This document shows, piece by piece, positions 1-24,526 of a DNA stretch of 45,000 nucleotides. The notes beneath the pieces were generated by a model. That model did not search any database. It was not told where the DNA came from and saw only the letters and a list, made by a program, of their open reading frames with translations. The position numbers were made by a program, and so were the translations under genes. How positions within the stretch are numbered: position 1 is the first letter of the stretch; every line of letters starts with the position of its first letter. Location: NCBI GenBank assembly GCA_009176605.1, contig SEYY01002038.1:282501-327500 (forward strand), read 5' to 3'. Source of the stretch: Armadillidium nasatum. Lineage: Eukaryota; Arthropoda; Malacostraca; Isopoda; Armadillidiidae.

Positions 1-735
<735 letters not shown>

Positions 736-780
736 ATTATTTAGCGCAAATTATGTTCGCACTTTTATATTTATTTAAAT

Positions 781-903
781 ATTCTTTTTCCCTAAAGATC
801 ACTTTTTTAAAACGCAATTCTTAAAACATCAATGAATGTATAACTACCAATAAAGTTGATTTTAAGAATTGTTTTAAAAAAGTGATCTTTAGGGAAAAAG
901 AAT
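781..903. repeat. Long inverted repeat (hairpin), 46/44-bp arms
   Basis: Left arm 781-826 and right arm 860-903 are reverse complements, differing only by a 2-nt insertion (cg, 813-814) in the left arm; the loop is 33 nt. No open frame is inside. The arms run nearly to the (TA)n tract on the right, and another tract lies 48 bp to the left. It could be a small foldback element or a template-switch inversion. The near identity of the arms implies recent origin or gene conversion. Confidence 0.93.
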
Positions 904-920
904 ATATATATATATATATA

Positions 921-1006
<86 letters not shown>
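902..1006. repeat. (TA)n tract, 105 bp, interrupted
   Basis: AT repeat with small phase breaks near 922 and 976. It directly abuts the truncated 5' end of the LINE copy at 1007. Confidence 0.95.
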
Positions 1007-4424
<3,418 letters not shown>

Positions 4425-4718
4425 CCAGGAGTTGGTAATTATTCCTAGAATAGTTTGTTATAGACTCATAGATGCTAGAAGCATTCTTAATATTACTTTT
4501 TATAATTTTATAACCTTAAAATTCAAATTTAAAGTAATTATGCAAAGCAGTTTTTAAATTTTAAAAGAATCTGATTAGAGTAACAGGTAAGGAAATAGAT
4601 TACTATGAGTAGGAATGAAAATTCTCCCTTCAACAATTTGGTTCTACTAAACTATTTCGATGTTGGCTCAATACGGCGTAGAATATAATTTTTGAAAAAG
4701 TACAGATTTCTCTCTAAA

Positions 4719-6209
<1,491 letters not shown>

Positions 6210-6216
6210 AGGAAAA

Positions 6217-6717
6217 TTAAGGCACCATCTAGAATTTATCAGTTGGGAGGTCTCGATGACATTGTAGAGTAATTGGAATGCCTGTGTGTGTGTGTGTGCC
6301 CTTCCTTACCTACCCAAACAATGCAGTTTAATATCGATGGGCGAGGCATAGGTGCGACATTACGGTAAAAGAACAAAACAGCCAAATTCGGTGAGTGACG
6401 TAGTAGGAGAGGTAACGTCATAGGTATGCCGAATATCGAGAGTATTCAACCTCTGGCGGAGAGCATCACAAGCTCTCATTGCGAGTGGTTTACTTGCTCT
6501 GAACTCGTGATGACCTGAAGGGCAGTATTTTGTTTGCCTGGAAGGACAGCATATGCCCTTCGTTGGTGAGGTTCTCTCTCAAAAGAGAAGGTTCCCATGG
6601 TGAGGTACCACATTATCCCCATTATGTATAACCTTGTGCTATCTATTGGCAATGTTACTACCCGTTTTGTATGTTTCACTAATCCTCCTATTAACGTTTG
6701 TTCTAGTGGTGCCTTAA
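6217..6717. mobile_element. TTAA-flanked MITE-like element with terminal inverted repeats
   Basis: TTAA at 6217-6220 is followed by GGCACCATCTAGAA; the right end reads TTCTAGTGGTGCC then TTAA at 6714-6717. The ends match as inverted repeats with one 1-nt gap, giving a 493-bp interior. TTAA at both boundaries is the target duplication typical of piggyBac-type elements, but the symmetry continues into AAAA/TTTT outside, so TTAA could be part of a longer TIR instead. The interior holds a (TG)n run (6283-6298) and no transposase, so it would be non-autonomous. (TA)n tracts flank it within about 10 bp on each side. Confidence 0.8.
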
Positions 6718-6720
6718 TTT

Positions 6721-6725
<5 letters not shown>

Positions 6726-6803
<78 letters not shown>
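6726..6803. repeat. (TA)n tract, 78 bp
   Basis: The shortest of the clear tracts; right flank of the TTAA-bounded element. Confidence 0.96.
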
Positions 6804-6807
<4 letters not shown>

Positions 6808-7139
6808 CTCAATCTCCCAGTGTACTGTAAATAACCCTGCGAAAATCACCAGGATAATTAAGTAACAAGTTCCTCCTTTGATATAGAAAACTGATAACGT
6901 AATCAACCACGAACTTATTCGTTAACTATACCAAGGAACCAATTAAATATGTGGTTGGAAAACATGTGAAGAAAGAAAAGATTAACAAAATGACGAGAAG
7001 CGAAATCTCTAGTTTGAAATAACTAAAGGACAGAAAGGATAGAGCCTAACATTAATATAATTGTTAATAAAAAAAAGGACTTAATAAAGTGACTAAAAGA
7101 GTGTGTACTGTAAAACGACTAATAATAAAATTATGAACC
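6804..7139. other. Unassigned AT-rich DNA
   Basis: No coding or repeat signal was recognised. Confidence 0.45.
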
Positions 7140-7225
7140 GACCGGGACCCCGGCAAACCCCGGCCATTTTTACTGACTCCAGCTAAAAATCAGGGAAAAC
7201 CGGACTTTGCCTGCCGGGGTTAAAA
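7140..7225. repeat. GC-rich imperfect inverted-repeat patch
   Basis: GC-rich against an AT-rich background. It has repeated CCCCGG words (ACCCCGGCAAACCCCGG, about 7146-7164) and the complementary GCCGGGG near 7212-7218, so a fold is likely. It lies beside a 5' LINE tip and may be the interior of a small element. Confidence 0.45.
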
Positions 7226-7428
<203 letters not shown>

Positions 7429-7645
7429 AGCAGTGTAAATACATTAAAGAATTCAAACACAAGAGGTAAAGAGCGAGAAAAGTGAAAAATAAAAATAAAT
7501 CTGTGAATAACAATTAAATGGAAAAAAATCCTCTGTGATTATTTATTCACTTAAAATTTGGCTCACGAAAGAACCATATTTTAAGATGTGATAAAGTGCT
7601 GCTCACAGAACTAAACATTTTTCATTTCAAACAATATCTACTCAC

Positions 7646-7781
<136 letters not shown>

Positions 7782-7784
7782 GAT

Positions 7785-7872
7785 TTATTTAAAACTATTC
7801 AGTTAAAAAAATTAAAACTTTTAAAAGGTTAAAATCTGAACTTCCGTTACGTTATAACGCTATGTATGCTCT
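7785..7872. repeat. Dispersed repeat, copy 1 (partner 29275-29342)
   Basis: Both stretches have a TTCAnTTAAAAAATT-like start, a run of AAACTTTTAAAA type, then a CTT(C/A)CGnTACG core and a GCATGCTC/GTATGCTC end. Both lie immediately right of a (TA)n tract. Similarity is moderate and judged by eye; identity is unknown. Confidence 0.55.
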
Positions 7873-7884
7873 TCAGAGTTAAAA

Positions 7885-8060
7885 ATAGAGATGCCGAAAG
7901 AGTTCCAATATATCGATATTTTTTTACGATAGCATCGAGAAAAATTTCGGTATTTTTAAAGGCTATATATCGATATTTTATCTTCAGTATCGATTCAACG
8001 ATATCTGTTTTAACTTTTGCAAATTTTAAGTAGTTTTCTGTTCTTTTATAAAATAAAATT
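7885..8060. repeat. ATCGAT-word patch, possible non-autonomous element
   Basis: Starts near TAGAGATGCCG (7886) and holds several TATCGATAT and TATCGATTC words up to about 8005. It resembles in style the elements at 33650 and 42318 (a TAG-GATG head plus repeated hexamer words), but no right terminus was found. Confidence 0.35.
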
Positions 8061-8173
8061 TATGCAAAATTTGTGTTATTTTCAATGTGCGTGAATGTTG
8101 GATGATGGTCACATTTTATTTTACTCAGGAAAGGACGGGAGGTCAGGTCAGGTCAGATCATGCAAAGTAGAGG

Positions 8174-8893
<720 letters not shown>

Positions 8894-9073
8894 CTGCTTT
8901 GTTTTATGCTTTTGTCCTATGGATTTCTTTTTATACTTGCACAAGGGTCTCTTTCGTGGGTCCCAAAGATCTGTTCGTGTGGGCCTTATCTCTGTAACTG
9001 CTTCTCATTGGAACCTTAATATCTTTTTAAAAATCGTAATGGCTAGTATAGTACGTTTCACGGATCGTCAAAT

Positions 9074-9197
<124 letters not shown>

Positions 9198-9299
9198 CAC
9201 TATAGTTCGATTAAAATAAGCGACAGAACGGGGAATTCCAAATTTTGCATTCTGGCACACAGACGCATATTTCATGGCACAATCGGCCTATAATACGGC

Positions 9300-10706
<1,407 letters not shown>

Positions 10707-10774
10707 TATAAATAAATAAATAAAAAAAAACTGAAAGAAACGTACGATATCAAAGAAAATTACTTATATTGTGG

Positions 10775-11010
10775 ACCTCAAAGAGCTGCCAGACGTAGAA
10801 TCATTTTTAATTTTTTAAGGGAGGACTTTATAAAACTTTTTGTTAAAATTTCAAAATTAAAAAACCCATCAGACATATTAAAGTTTTTCTCGGCAGCAAT
10901 ATAATAGGATTATATTACTCGGTTAAGTTTTTTGTTAAAGAACTATAAATGAATTTTGCATTGTCCCAAACTAATATATGACTATTTATAATGTTTAAAA
11001 ATGGCATTGC
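10775..11010. repeat. Dispersed repeat, copy 1 (partner 29440-29665)
   Basis: Shares with 29440-29665 the ordered blocks GCCAGACGTAGAAT/GCCAAACGTAGAAT, AAATTAAAAAACCCA, ATGTTAAAATTT-like, and TTTAAAAATGGCATT with the same spacing. Both are non-coding and both lie right of a (TA)n tract. Here it leads into a CR1-like LINE end, so it may be the upstream part of that element. Confidence 0.78.
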
Positions 11011-11628
11011 TGTTATAGTGCCGGCGAAGCTGAGAAAGTACAACGTCGAGCAACAAGGAAAATCTTGAGGAGAGGATGAAGAAGCTGGGAATGTTTTCGG
11101 TTGAAAGGTGATTTATCAGAGGGGATATGATACAGGTTTACAAAATGTTTGCATCTGACAGTAATACAGAGATTGAAAAATACTTTATAGTGGACCATGA
11201 AAGAGAAACTAGAAGCCGTGATAAGAAAATTAAAAAAAGTCATGCCATCTCAATCTAAGAAAATACTCTTTCAGTAATAGGGTTGTTAATTTTTGGAATG
11301 GTTTGCCACAGGAGGTTGTCGACTGTGATTCTCTTGCAACATTTAAGAGGGAGCTAGATAGATATATGGATGGTTTAGGTATCGTTTAGTTTAACTTGTC
11401 TAAGCCAAATTGGCGGGTATACAGGAATTTTTTGACCAGCTTGTGACTAGGCCTTTGAATTTTATATCAGTTTGTGACTAAGCCGAACCTCCATTTTTGT
11501 AGTGGGTGTTGGATCATTGCATGTGTAATTAGTTCAGTTTACTAAATATTTATAGTTTTTTTTTTATCTTTGCATGAAGGAATTGATAACTAGGGATATA
11601 ATCGACATTGTCTTTGTTGCATGTATTA
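11010..11628 (+). mobile_element. CR1/L2-like LINE, 3' end of RT ORF plus 3' UTR
   Basis: Translation in two or three frames gives Val-Gln-Arg-Arg-Ala-Thr-Arg-Lys (about 11038-11062), Arg-Gly-Asp-Met-Ile-Gln-Val-Tyr-Lys (about 11118-11144) and a final Arg-Val-Val-Asn-Phe-Trp-Asn-Gly-Leu-Pro segment (about 11278-11309). It ends in Phe-Lys-Arg-Glu-Leu-Asp-Arg (about 11342-11362) and a TAG near 11388. This C-terminal signature is typical of CR1/L2-group reverse transcriptases. Stops and frameshifts make it dead. The remaining 240 bp is 3' UTR, ending at a GAA trinucleotide run. It differs from LINE family 1. Confidence 0.85.
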
Positions 11629-11649
11629 AGAAGAAGAAGAAGAAGAGAG
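11628..11649. repeat. (GAA)n short repeat at the junction of two LINEs
   Basis: About seven AGA/GAA units separate the CR1-like 3' end from the inverted LINE family 1 5' fragment. In family 1 the same place reads CTCTCTTCTTCTAG, so the run probably grew from that seed. Confidence 0.85.
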
Positions 11650-12078
11650 GTTTTGCTGAACGAAGTGGAAATTGGAATCCAGACCGCGAATTGTTGCAAA
11701 AATTAATGGGAAAAATAGACCGTGCAACAGGACAGGCCGGCAGCTGTGTCTTGGTGGCACCAAACCCATCACCGGAGGCCACCAACTCCCAAGTGGTAAC
11801 AAGGGAAGGGGTGGATGATGGGGCTATTTTTGGAAGCTGCCCCGCGGGGCTTCTCTGAGGCTACCAAAGTTGACGCCATTATTGATTTTTTTAAAAGGGA
11901 GTGTTAGTATTAATGTTTTATAAGTGTAAAGGAGAGCCTACCCCGTGTAGAAGAAGGTGAGCGCGAAAGGGAGAGAACCTTTGGGCACCGGGATGAGATG
12001 GGAAGTACTCTTAACATCCCGTTTACCCAGTAGGGGGTAATCTCATCGGGAGCGCTACTTCTCTCCCCCATGCTTCCT
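11650..12078 (-). mobile_element. LINE family 1, 5' UTR and start of endonuclease ORF
   Basis: The reverse strand from about 12078 aligns with the 5' UTR at 24331-24526, including the CCCCCTACTGGGTA, CATCTCATCCCGGTG and CTTCTTCTACACGG blocks. It is followed by the ORF start ATGGCGTCAAC (around 11875) and the Phe-Cys/Trp-Asn-Ile-type endonuclease N-terminus. It breaks off at the (GAA)n run, before the catalytic Glu. The ORF start matches the 24331 copy, not the 36297 copy. Its 5' end is not preceded by (TA)n but by ordinary AT-rich DNA. Confidence 0.9.
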
Positions 12079-13055
<977 letters not shown>

Positions 13056-13674
13056 CTGAGAATTTTCTAATTTACATATTACTAACTAAATGTAAATTTT
13101 TCGGTATTAAAAATAAGTTTTTCATTTACTTTATTATGTCATTTTATTCTTGAAACATTGATATATTTCTAATCCAATGAATTAGTTATTTTAATTAGTC
13201 AATTATTTTAATTATTATAATTAAAAAAGTAGGCCTTTTTTTCCATATAAAAACCCTTATATTTTTAAAACTACTTCTCCTATTGAATTGAAACTTGTAA
13301 AATTTACTTAATGTATCTTTTAGATCATACTGAATATTAAACCCATTTAGGAATCTTATTATTTATTTAAATATAAAATTAACTAAATATTAAATACATA
13401 ATTACATTGTAAAATGGCGCGTGATTATCACGTGATTTAGATGCCGCCTTTCACCTTCCTTTATCTTAAGTAAATATTTCTTAATTATATATAATTTATG
13501 TTTTATTTTTTTTTACATATTTCAATTTGTTTTATTTTATGAAAAATTATACAATAATTTCAAATCTCTTAAAAATCTAATTAATTTTCTCAATAGAAGC
13601 ATATTTGAAAACTTTCCTCTATTAAAGGAAACATTATAGAACGTTTGAAAACGTGTTTCGTCGCTTGAATTTGC

Positions 13675-13712
13675 TTTTATATATATTGTAAGCGGGAGCC
13701 TTGCGTCAGACA
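13675..13712 (+). promoter_or_regulatory. Possible RNA polymerase II core promoter (TATA and initiator)
   Basis: TTTTATATATAT at 13675-13686 precedes a TCAGACATT initiator-like sequence whose A is at 13708, about 28 bp downstream. This spacing fits an arthropod TATA-Inr promoter. It lies upstream of a retroelement primer-binding site and could be the LTR promoter, but AT-rich DNA yields such matches by chance. Confidence 0.3.
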
Positions 13713-14020
13713 TTGTTTAGATCTTACACAGTGAACTGGTGTTTAGTGCTGTTCTAAAATTGCTTCATTTTTTGTTATTTTATGAGTTATTTCATAAATT
13801 GTTTCAATTAAAACATAATATAATTAATTGTCATTGAAATTTCTATTGATAATTATTCTCAAAATCAAATTTAATTATTAATAGATAATTACTGAGATAT
13901 CGATATTTGTGATAACGCGTGGCTTACTTGAAGAAATTTGCTTTATCCATTTTCATTGACGAGGCTATCTAAGGAGACACGAGTAGCTTTCATCAGGATA
14001 AATTTGAGTATTTTGTATCA

Positions 14021-14041
14021 GATATATGTATATATATATAT

Positions 14042-14117
<76 letters not shown>
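14021..14117. repeat. (TA)n tract with GT/GA interruptions
   Basis: Interrupted near its left end (14027, 14043), then pure; it ends in a T-run (14117-14130). Confidence 0.93.
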
Positions 14118-14125
<8 letters not shown>

Positions 14126-15048
14126 TTTTTCTCTCTCAAATTTCTTTAATTTTATTTATATATGGAATTTGCATTTTTGTATTCAAATTTCATTTTTATC
14201 TTTAGAGAAATTACATTTTTCTGAAGTCACTCCAATTTCTAGACAAATCTTTATTCTAGAATATTTTAAATTCCTGGAACAGGTTCCAGGTTCTAAAATC
14301 TAAAGTTTACTATATAAATTTTCATTTTTATAGAATCAACAAAATTCTTAGAATAATTTCTAAGTTCTAATTATCTAAATTTTCTAGAATTTATTTCTGG
14401 AAACAAAATATATTTATTTGAGTTTTACATGTCTAATTATACTTCATTAATATTGAAATCTGATTAAAGTAACGATAATCAGTTACATTATTTATCAGTA
14501 TCGGTGTCTACTATACTATAATCGGTTTACTATACAACTTATAATTGTGACTGGTAAAAATTAATTTGTGTCTATATTATAAGAAATTAAATTATTATAA
14601 TTTCTATAAACGTGATTGGAAATTGTGTACTTGACAGTGATCGCTGGTCAAAGGTAATTTCAAAACAACAAATTGTTGTTTCATCCTTAGTACCAACAAA
14701 AAACTTACTCATCATTTTAGCAAAAATTACTGTACACATATTCTTCAAATCACTATAATAATTCTTCTTTAACAACTATACTAGGTTAGGCTCAAATTAA
14801 TTTTTCTAACTTTATTTTCATTACATTTAGAGACTAGCACTTCTTGCTATTATCAGTCTCTCATTTCTATCTTACATCTTCTCTAATCATGGTTCAATTT
14901 TGGTTCTTCAATACAGTGAAATAGCAAGTTCCATGGTTAATTGTGTTAATATTTCATTGTAAAGAAGGAGGATTTGTCGTTTTCCCCCCTTCTGGTAACA
15001 ACATTCGCCGGGTTAGTTTTTAGTTGCCAGAAGAAAAAGCGACATTTT

Positions 15049-15066
15049 TGGCGCCCAACGTGGGGC
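15049..15066 (+). other. Retroelement primer-binding site, tRNA-Lys type
   Basis: The 18 bases TGGCGCCCAACGTGGGGC are the exact complement expected for the 3' end of a tRNA-Lys (CUU type), as used by many LTR retroelements to prime minus-strand synthesis. The site sits at the centre of a perfect palindrome with 12-bp arms (15045-15056 and 15063-15074) and a 6-nt loop. Only 41 bp follow before a (TA)n tract, with no gag. Confidence 0.85.
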
Positions 15067-15106
15067 GCCAAAAATTTAAGGTAAATAAATGATGCGATAT
15101 TTTACC

Positions 15107-15198
<92 letters not shown>
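15107..15198. repeat. (TA)n tract, 92 bp
   Basis: Truncates the retroelement sequence right of the primer-binding site. Confidence 0.96.
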
Positions 15199-15202
<4 letters not shown>

Positions 15203-15319
15203 TGTTTTTTTTATTATATATATTTTCCCTAGGTCACATATTTATCTATCTATAAAGGGATGGAAATTAATTAAAATTAATTTGCATTCCTTCACAGAAA
15301 GACAAATGTAACTAGGAAA

Positions 15320-15320
15320 A

Positions 15321-15417
<97 letters not shown>
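15320..15417. repeat. (TA)n tract, 98 bp
   Basis: One AAT break near 15329. Confidence 0.95.
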
Positions 15418-15419
<2 letters not shown>

Positions 15420-16369
15420 TGATGAATCTGCCACCAAAATTGGATCATTCGCAAGAAAGTCCGTTTTATCAGAAGAAAAAAAAAACTTATTCGTGCGAAA
15501 GTTATCACTCATTAATTATGGTCATTTACGAATATGCAATGAAAATACTATTAAAATGGCAAAGTTTTAAAACTAAATTTTAATCTTTTCGAAAAAAGAA
15601 AAATAACACGTTTGTTTTAAAACAATCTCTTTCACTCTCAATAAATAAAAAGGAAATGAATTTTCTGGATTTCTACGTTTAATATTTGATTTAAAAATAA
15701 ATAAATTTTTTGTGAGTAGTCGTAAAATCTGACATCTTTAATTTCCTTTTTTTTAAACAGACAGAACAAACAAAGTTAAAACCAAAAAGAACATTTAAAA
15801 AAAAATTCAATTTTTAAAGTATAAAAATAAAAATAAAATAAAAACTATTTCAAAACTAAATTTATAAAACTTTAGCGGAAAAAATATATAGAAAAAAATA
15901 AATAATGATGCTTATTATTTGTTTATCCGAGTATTTTATTCTTTTTAATAATAATTTTTCAATAGTATTCTCAATGAACTTCTAGTTTTAGTGAAAGAGT
16001 AAAAATTACAAAATCGCAGTTACATGAAATTTCCCATACATAGTTTTTGTTGCCTATAAAAGCGAAATTTATTATAATGATGAGAAGCGTTACAATGAAT
16101 AATCCGATTTTTTTCACAAAAAAAATTTAAAAACTGTAAATTAAAAAAATACAAAAATGGTTAATAAATAAATAAATCAAATAATTCTTCACGTCCTACC
16201 TACACATCAGTTTCTATAAATTTGACCTGTAGACACTTTTTTTTTTTTTTTTTAACTGCACTAACGTTCACAATACTATCTCTATGTAAAAAAAAATCAA
16301 ATGGCAAAAATTTTTAACAAAACTTTGAAGATAAAAAATACGGAGTTTCCAAAACGACTCCTCATCCAT
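15418..16369. other. Unassigned AT-rich DNA
   Basis: Very AT-rich with A- and T-runs (for example 16239-16254). No coding signal; degenerate LINE similarity begins to its right. Confidence 0.45.
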
Positions 16370-17010
16370 CCCTCTCCTATCACCAACACTGTTTTACCTT
16401 CAGAAATTAACTCTTCGTTAAAACTTTTGTCTCTTATCATTCATATCCAACATAGTAATTTCTTCTTAAGATATTATTTGTTTTCTCAGAACTAAACACT
16501 AACATGGCTTACGGTTCTGACTGTATTTCACCTCTGGTCTTCAAAACGTTTGCTTCTGAGCTTGCTACTTAGTCTCGTAAAGTGCATCACTGCAAATGAA
16601 CTTCAACCTTTCCCAACTGCCGAAAACGTTCGCTTATGCAGCGTGTTTCAAAGAAATCCTTCTCAACTTTCTAACACTCTACATAACCCTTTAAACTCTA
16701 TCTTTCCAAGGTTTTCGAATCAGTAATGTTTGGAAGATGTGAAATTATCGCAAGTGTTCAAATCTTGCCCTAGATGAACTTCATGGTTTTCATATAGAGC
16801 GTTTTGCAAGTGAACATTTTTCTTTCCTCTCTGACATATGATCTTTCGCTCTTTCCATTTCAGTGAATAATATACTGTGACTCTAGACATTGAAAGCTTC
16901 TGAAAGAGTCTAGCACAAAGTTTTGGTTCTTAAACATCCCTCTTTTGGCATGTTATTTACTCTGCTGCCTTATCTCTGATTTACTTTCAGGCCGTTTTTC
17001 CTTCTCACGG
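16370..17010 (+). mobile_element. LINE family 1, old degenerate internal fragment
   Basis: Around 16478-16570 it translates to Ser-Glu-Leu-Asn-Thr, then Ala-Tyr-Gly-Ser-Asp and Phe-Ala-Ser-Glu-Leu-Ala. This corresponds to the [12 protein letters not shown] start of the RT domain in the 36297 copy. Later blocks match the Ser-Lys-Val-Phe-Glu-Ser region (about 16705-16730) and the FDRV-like stretch (about 16895-16920). It is much more diverged than the other copies and has no TA tract at its ends. Confidence 0.75.
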
Positions 17011-17455
17011 TTATGCATATATTACCTTTCGTATAGAATAACGATTAATAAGAAAGCGTTGAAGATATATTACTATACCAATATCATTTATACTAAGCAA
17101 ATAAATACATTACTGTGCATGCAATGTATTACGAAATAAATTTGTGAATTTTGCTGAAACGCATTGCAAATTCATAATTTTAGTACCGAGAGACTGAAGA
17201 AGAAACTATACAAATTACAATTTAAAGAATAGCTGGTTTGGTAAAAACTGTTCAGTGCAAAAAGGAAAATGGAAAAAAATGTGATTTTGTTTATACATGT
17301 TTCACATTTAGTTCGTGACAGTCGCCCTTGTTGCGTATTTTGCTTACAATTTCCAATTTGATATTTATGCAATTTTAATTTATCTTCGTTCCAGATTTTC
17401 AAATAAGAATAAACTCATAAATCTAAGAAAATGACATCATTAGAGAATAGATTAA
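17011..17455. other. Unassigned AT-rich DNA
   Basis: Nothing recognisable on either strand. Confidence 0.45.
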
Positions 17456-19085
<1,630 letters not shown>

Positions 19086-19094
19086 AAAAATTAA

Positions 19095-19190
19095 TTGAAA
19101 CCCGGAATCGAACCACAGACAACAAACAGAAGCGTCGTTAAACAATGTAGTGAAGGCTTTACCAGTGAACTACTCATTCGTTTGATAAAT
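19095..19190 (-). mobile_element. tRNA-derived SINE head
   Basis: The reverse strand has an A-box-like TAGTTCACTGG (complement of 19162-19172) and a perfect B-box GGTTCGATTCC (complement of 19104-19114), 47 bp apart. These are the internal RNA polymerase III promoter elements. The T-arm does not pair well, so this is a tRNA-derived SINE rather than a working tRNA gene. Its 3' side runs into A/T-rich DNA, then (CT)n and (TA)n. Confidence 0.7.
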
Positions 19191-19936
19191 AAGTATTTCG
19201 AAACCCATTTCACTTATAAACGAAAACGTAATAAAATTAAAAACTTTCTTACATAATTATAAGGTTAATTTATAAAATATTAAAGAGGAGTTTCTGAAAA
19301 AAAAAATCTATGTTGATATTTCTGTTTTGTGAAAACTTTATATAAAGTCTTTAAGTTGTAACAAAGACAAATTCGTATCACCGTCTGCTCTTTACATCTC
19401 TCATAATCGAAATATTTCTTGATCAAAAATCTCTCTCTTAACTAATTCTAAAAATTGATCCAATTTTGCAAATTAAAATACGTTAATTATTATAGATGAA
19501 TGAATGTAAATCCGAAATTTTTAAATGAGTCATTCTATTATCCTTCTCTAAGATAGAAAAAGATTGAAAATTAAAGAGACACTTCGATCAGTGACTTTAA
19601 AATTTTTTTTTTTTCCTCATTTCGTTTTTTACCACCACAAGTCACAGGAAAAAATGATCAAGTAAACATTTTCCTAATTTAAGAAAATTGAAATCTCTCA
19701 AAAAGTGAAGTTATGAAAGGAAAATCTCATTCATTCCTTTGGTGCTTCTCTTGAAGGCAACTTAGGCCCTCATATCAATTTAATAAAAACAATGTGAGAT
19801 AAGGTAACAAAAGTTCTTTTCATATTTTACAAAATGAACATTTATTTTTACCGCTTTAAGCTATCTGATAGCCATAAGCTTTTGAATACACATATGAATA
19901 GATAAATTCATATGCACCTCCTCTTCACACACACGC
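19191..19936. other. Unassigned AT-rich DNA
   Basis: No gene signal. A short CA run lies at 19925-19933, just before the next TA tract. Confidence 0.45.

Positions 19937-20028
<92 letters not shown>
19937..20028. repeat. (TA)n tract, 92 bp
   Basis: One phase break near 19961; abuts a SINE-like unit on its right. Confidence 0.96.
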
Positions 20029-22663
<2,635 letters not shown>

Positions 22664-22734
22664 ATATGAATATACCGTGGTGCCAACGTAATAATAATTA
22701 TATGCTTCCAGTTAATAATAAAAAAAAATTAAAA

Positions 22735-23513
<779 letters not shown>

Positions 23514-23550
23514 AGTGACTCGGGGTCGAATTTTTTTTCTACTAAGCCTA

Positions 23551-23853
23551 AGGTGACCATATTTTTGTGACCAAAAATCGGGACGCTTCTGAACATGGAA
23601 TCCCACCCCACCAAATACCCTGATCGTAAGAGTTTCAAGGGATGTATAAAGAAGGGTGATTTTTATTATAAAGAAAAAATACGATTGTTGTTTTCAAAAA
23701 CAAGTCATATGGTTTATTAGTTAAGGACATTCTACCAAAAAAATTTATTTTTGCTATCTAATTTAAATATAAGTTGGGTAAAATACTATCTGTCCCGATT
23801 TACCCTCTAAAAAAATTGGGACACGGCTTGGAAAATCGGGATGGATTGTCACC
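23551..23853. mobile_element. MITE-like element with AGGTGACC termini
   Basis: Starts AGGTGACCAT (23551) and ends ATTGTCACCT (to 23853). Sub-terminal AAAATCGGGAC (about 23574-23584) and AAAATCGGGAT (about 23832-23842) occur in the same orientation, with CCCGATTTACC near 23793. Flanks are similar (CTAAGCCTA left, CTCAGCCTA right) but offset by 2-3 nt, so the target duplication is uncertain. AGGTGACC ends with repeated CGGGAC words recall non-autonomous hAT-type elements. No transposase. Confidence 0.65.
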
Positions 23854-24085
23854 TTAACTCAGCCTAAGAAAACGAAATGATCTGGTTTTTTTTTTCTTTT
23901 TTTTATGGTTAATCGACGAACGACAAATGATTTTGAAAAAAAAAAATATAAAACTAATGAAAATTATTCTTTTTCAGCATGACGTCAAAAGATCTTTCAA
24001 TAGCTCACAATGGCGTAGTCCTTTAAAAGTTGTCAGTGCTTTCATGTTATTGTTTCCAAAAATTTTTTTTGGAAACATATTGAAT

Positions 24086-24333
<248 letters not shown>

Positions 24334-24526
24334 AAGTAGCGCTAACGAGGCGATGATTACCCCCTATTGGGTATACGGGATGCTAAGGGTACTTCCCATC
24401 TCATCCCGGTGCTCAATGGTTCGCTCCCTTTCGCCCTCACCTTCTTCTACACGGAGTAGGCTCTCCTTTACACTCATAAAACATTAATATTAACACACCC
24501 TTTTTTTTTTAAAGAAAAAATCAATA

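Larger units (their letters stand above)
13400..15048 (+). mobile_element. Putative LTR remnant upstream of the tRNA-Lys primer-binding site
   Basis: The DNA left of the primer-binding site should be the 5' LTR of a retroelement. A CA dinucleotide at 15043-15044 could be the LTR end, 4 nt before the site. The left boundary is not visible; 13400 is only an outer guess, and the (TA)n tract at 14021-14117 interrupts the region. No second LTR, gag or pol was found on the right. Confidence 0.35.
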
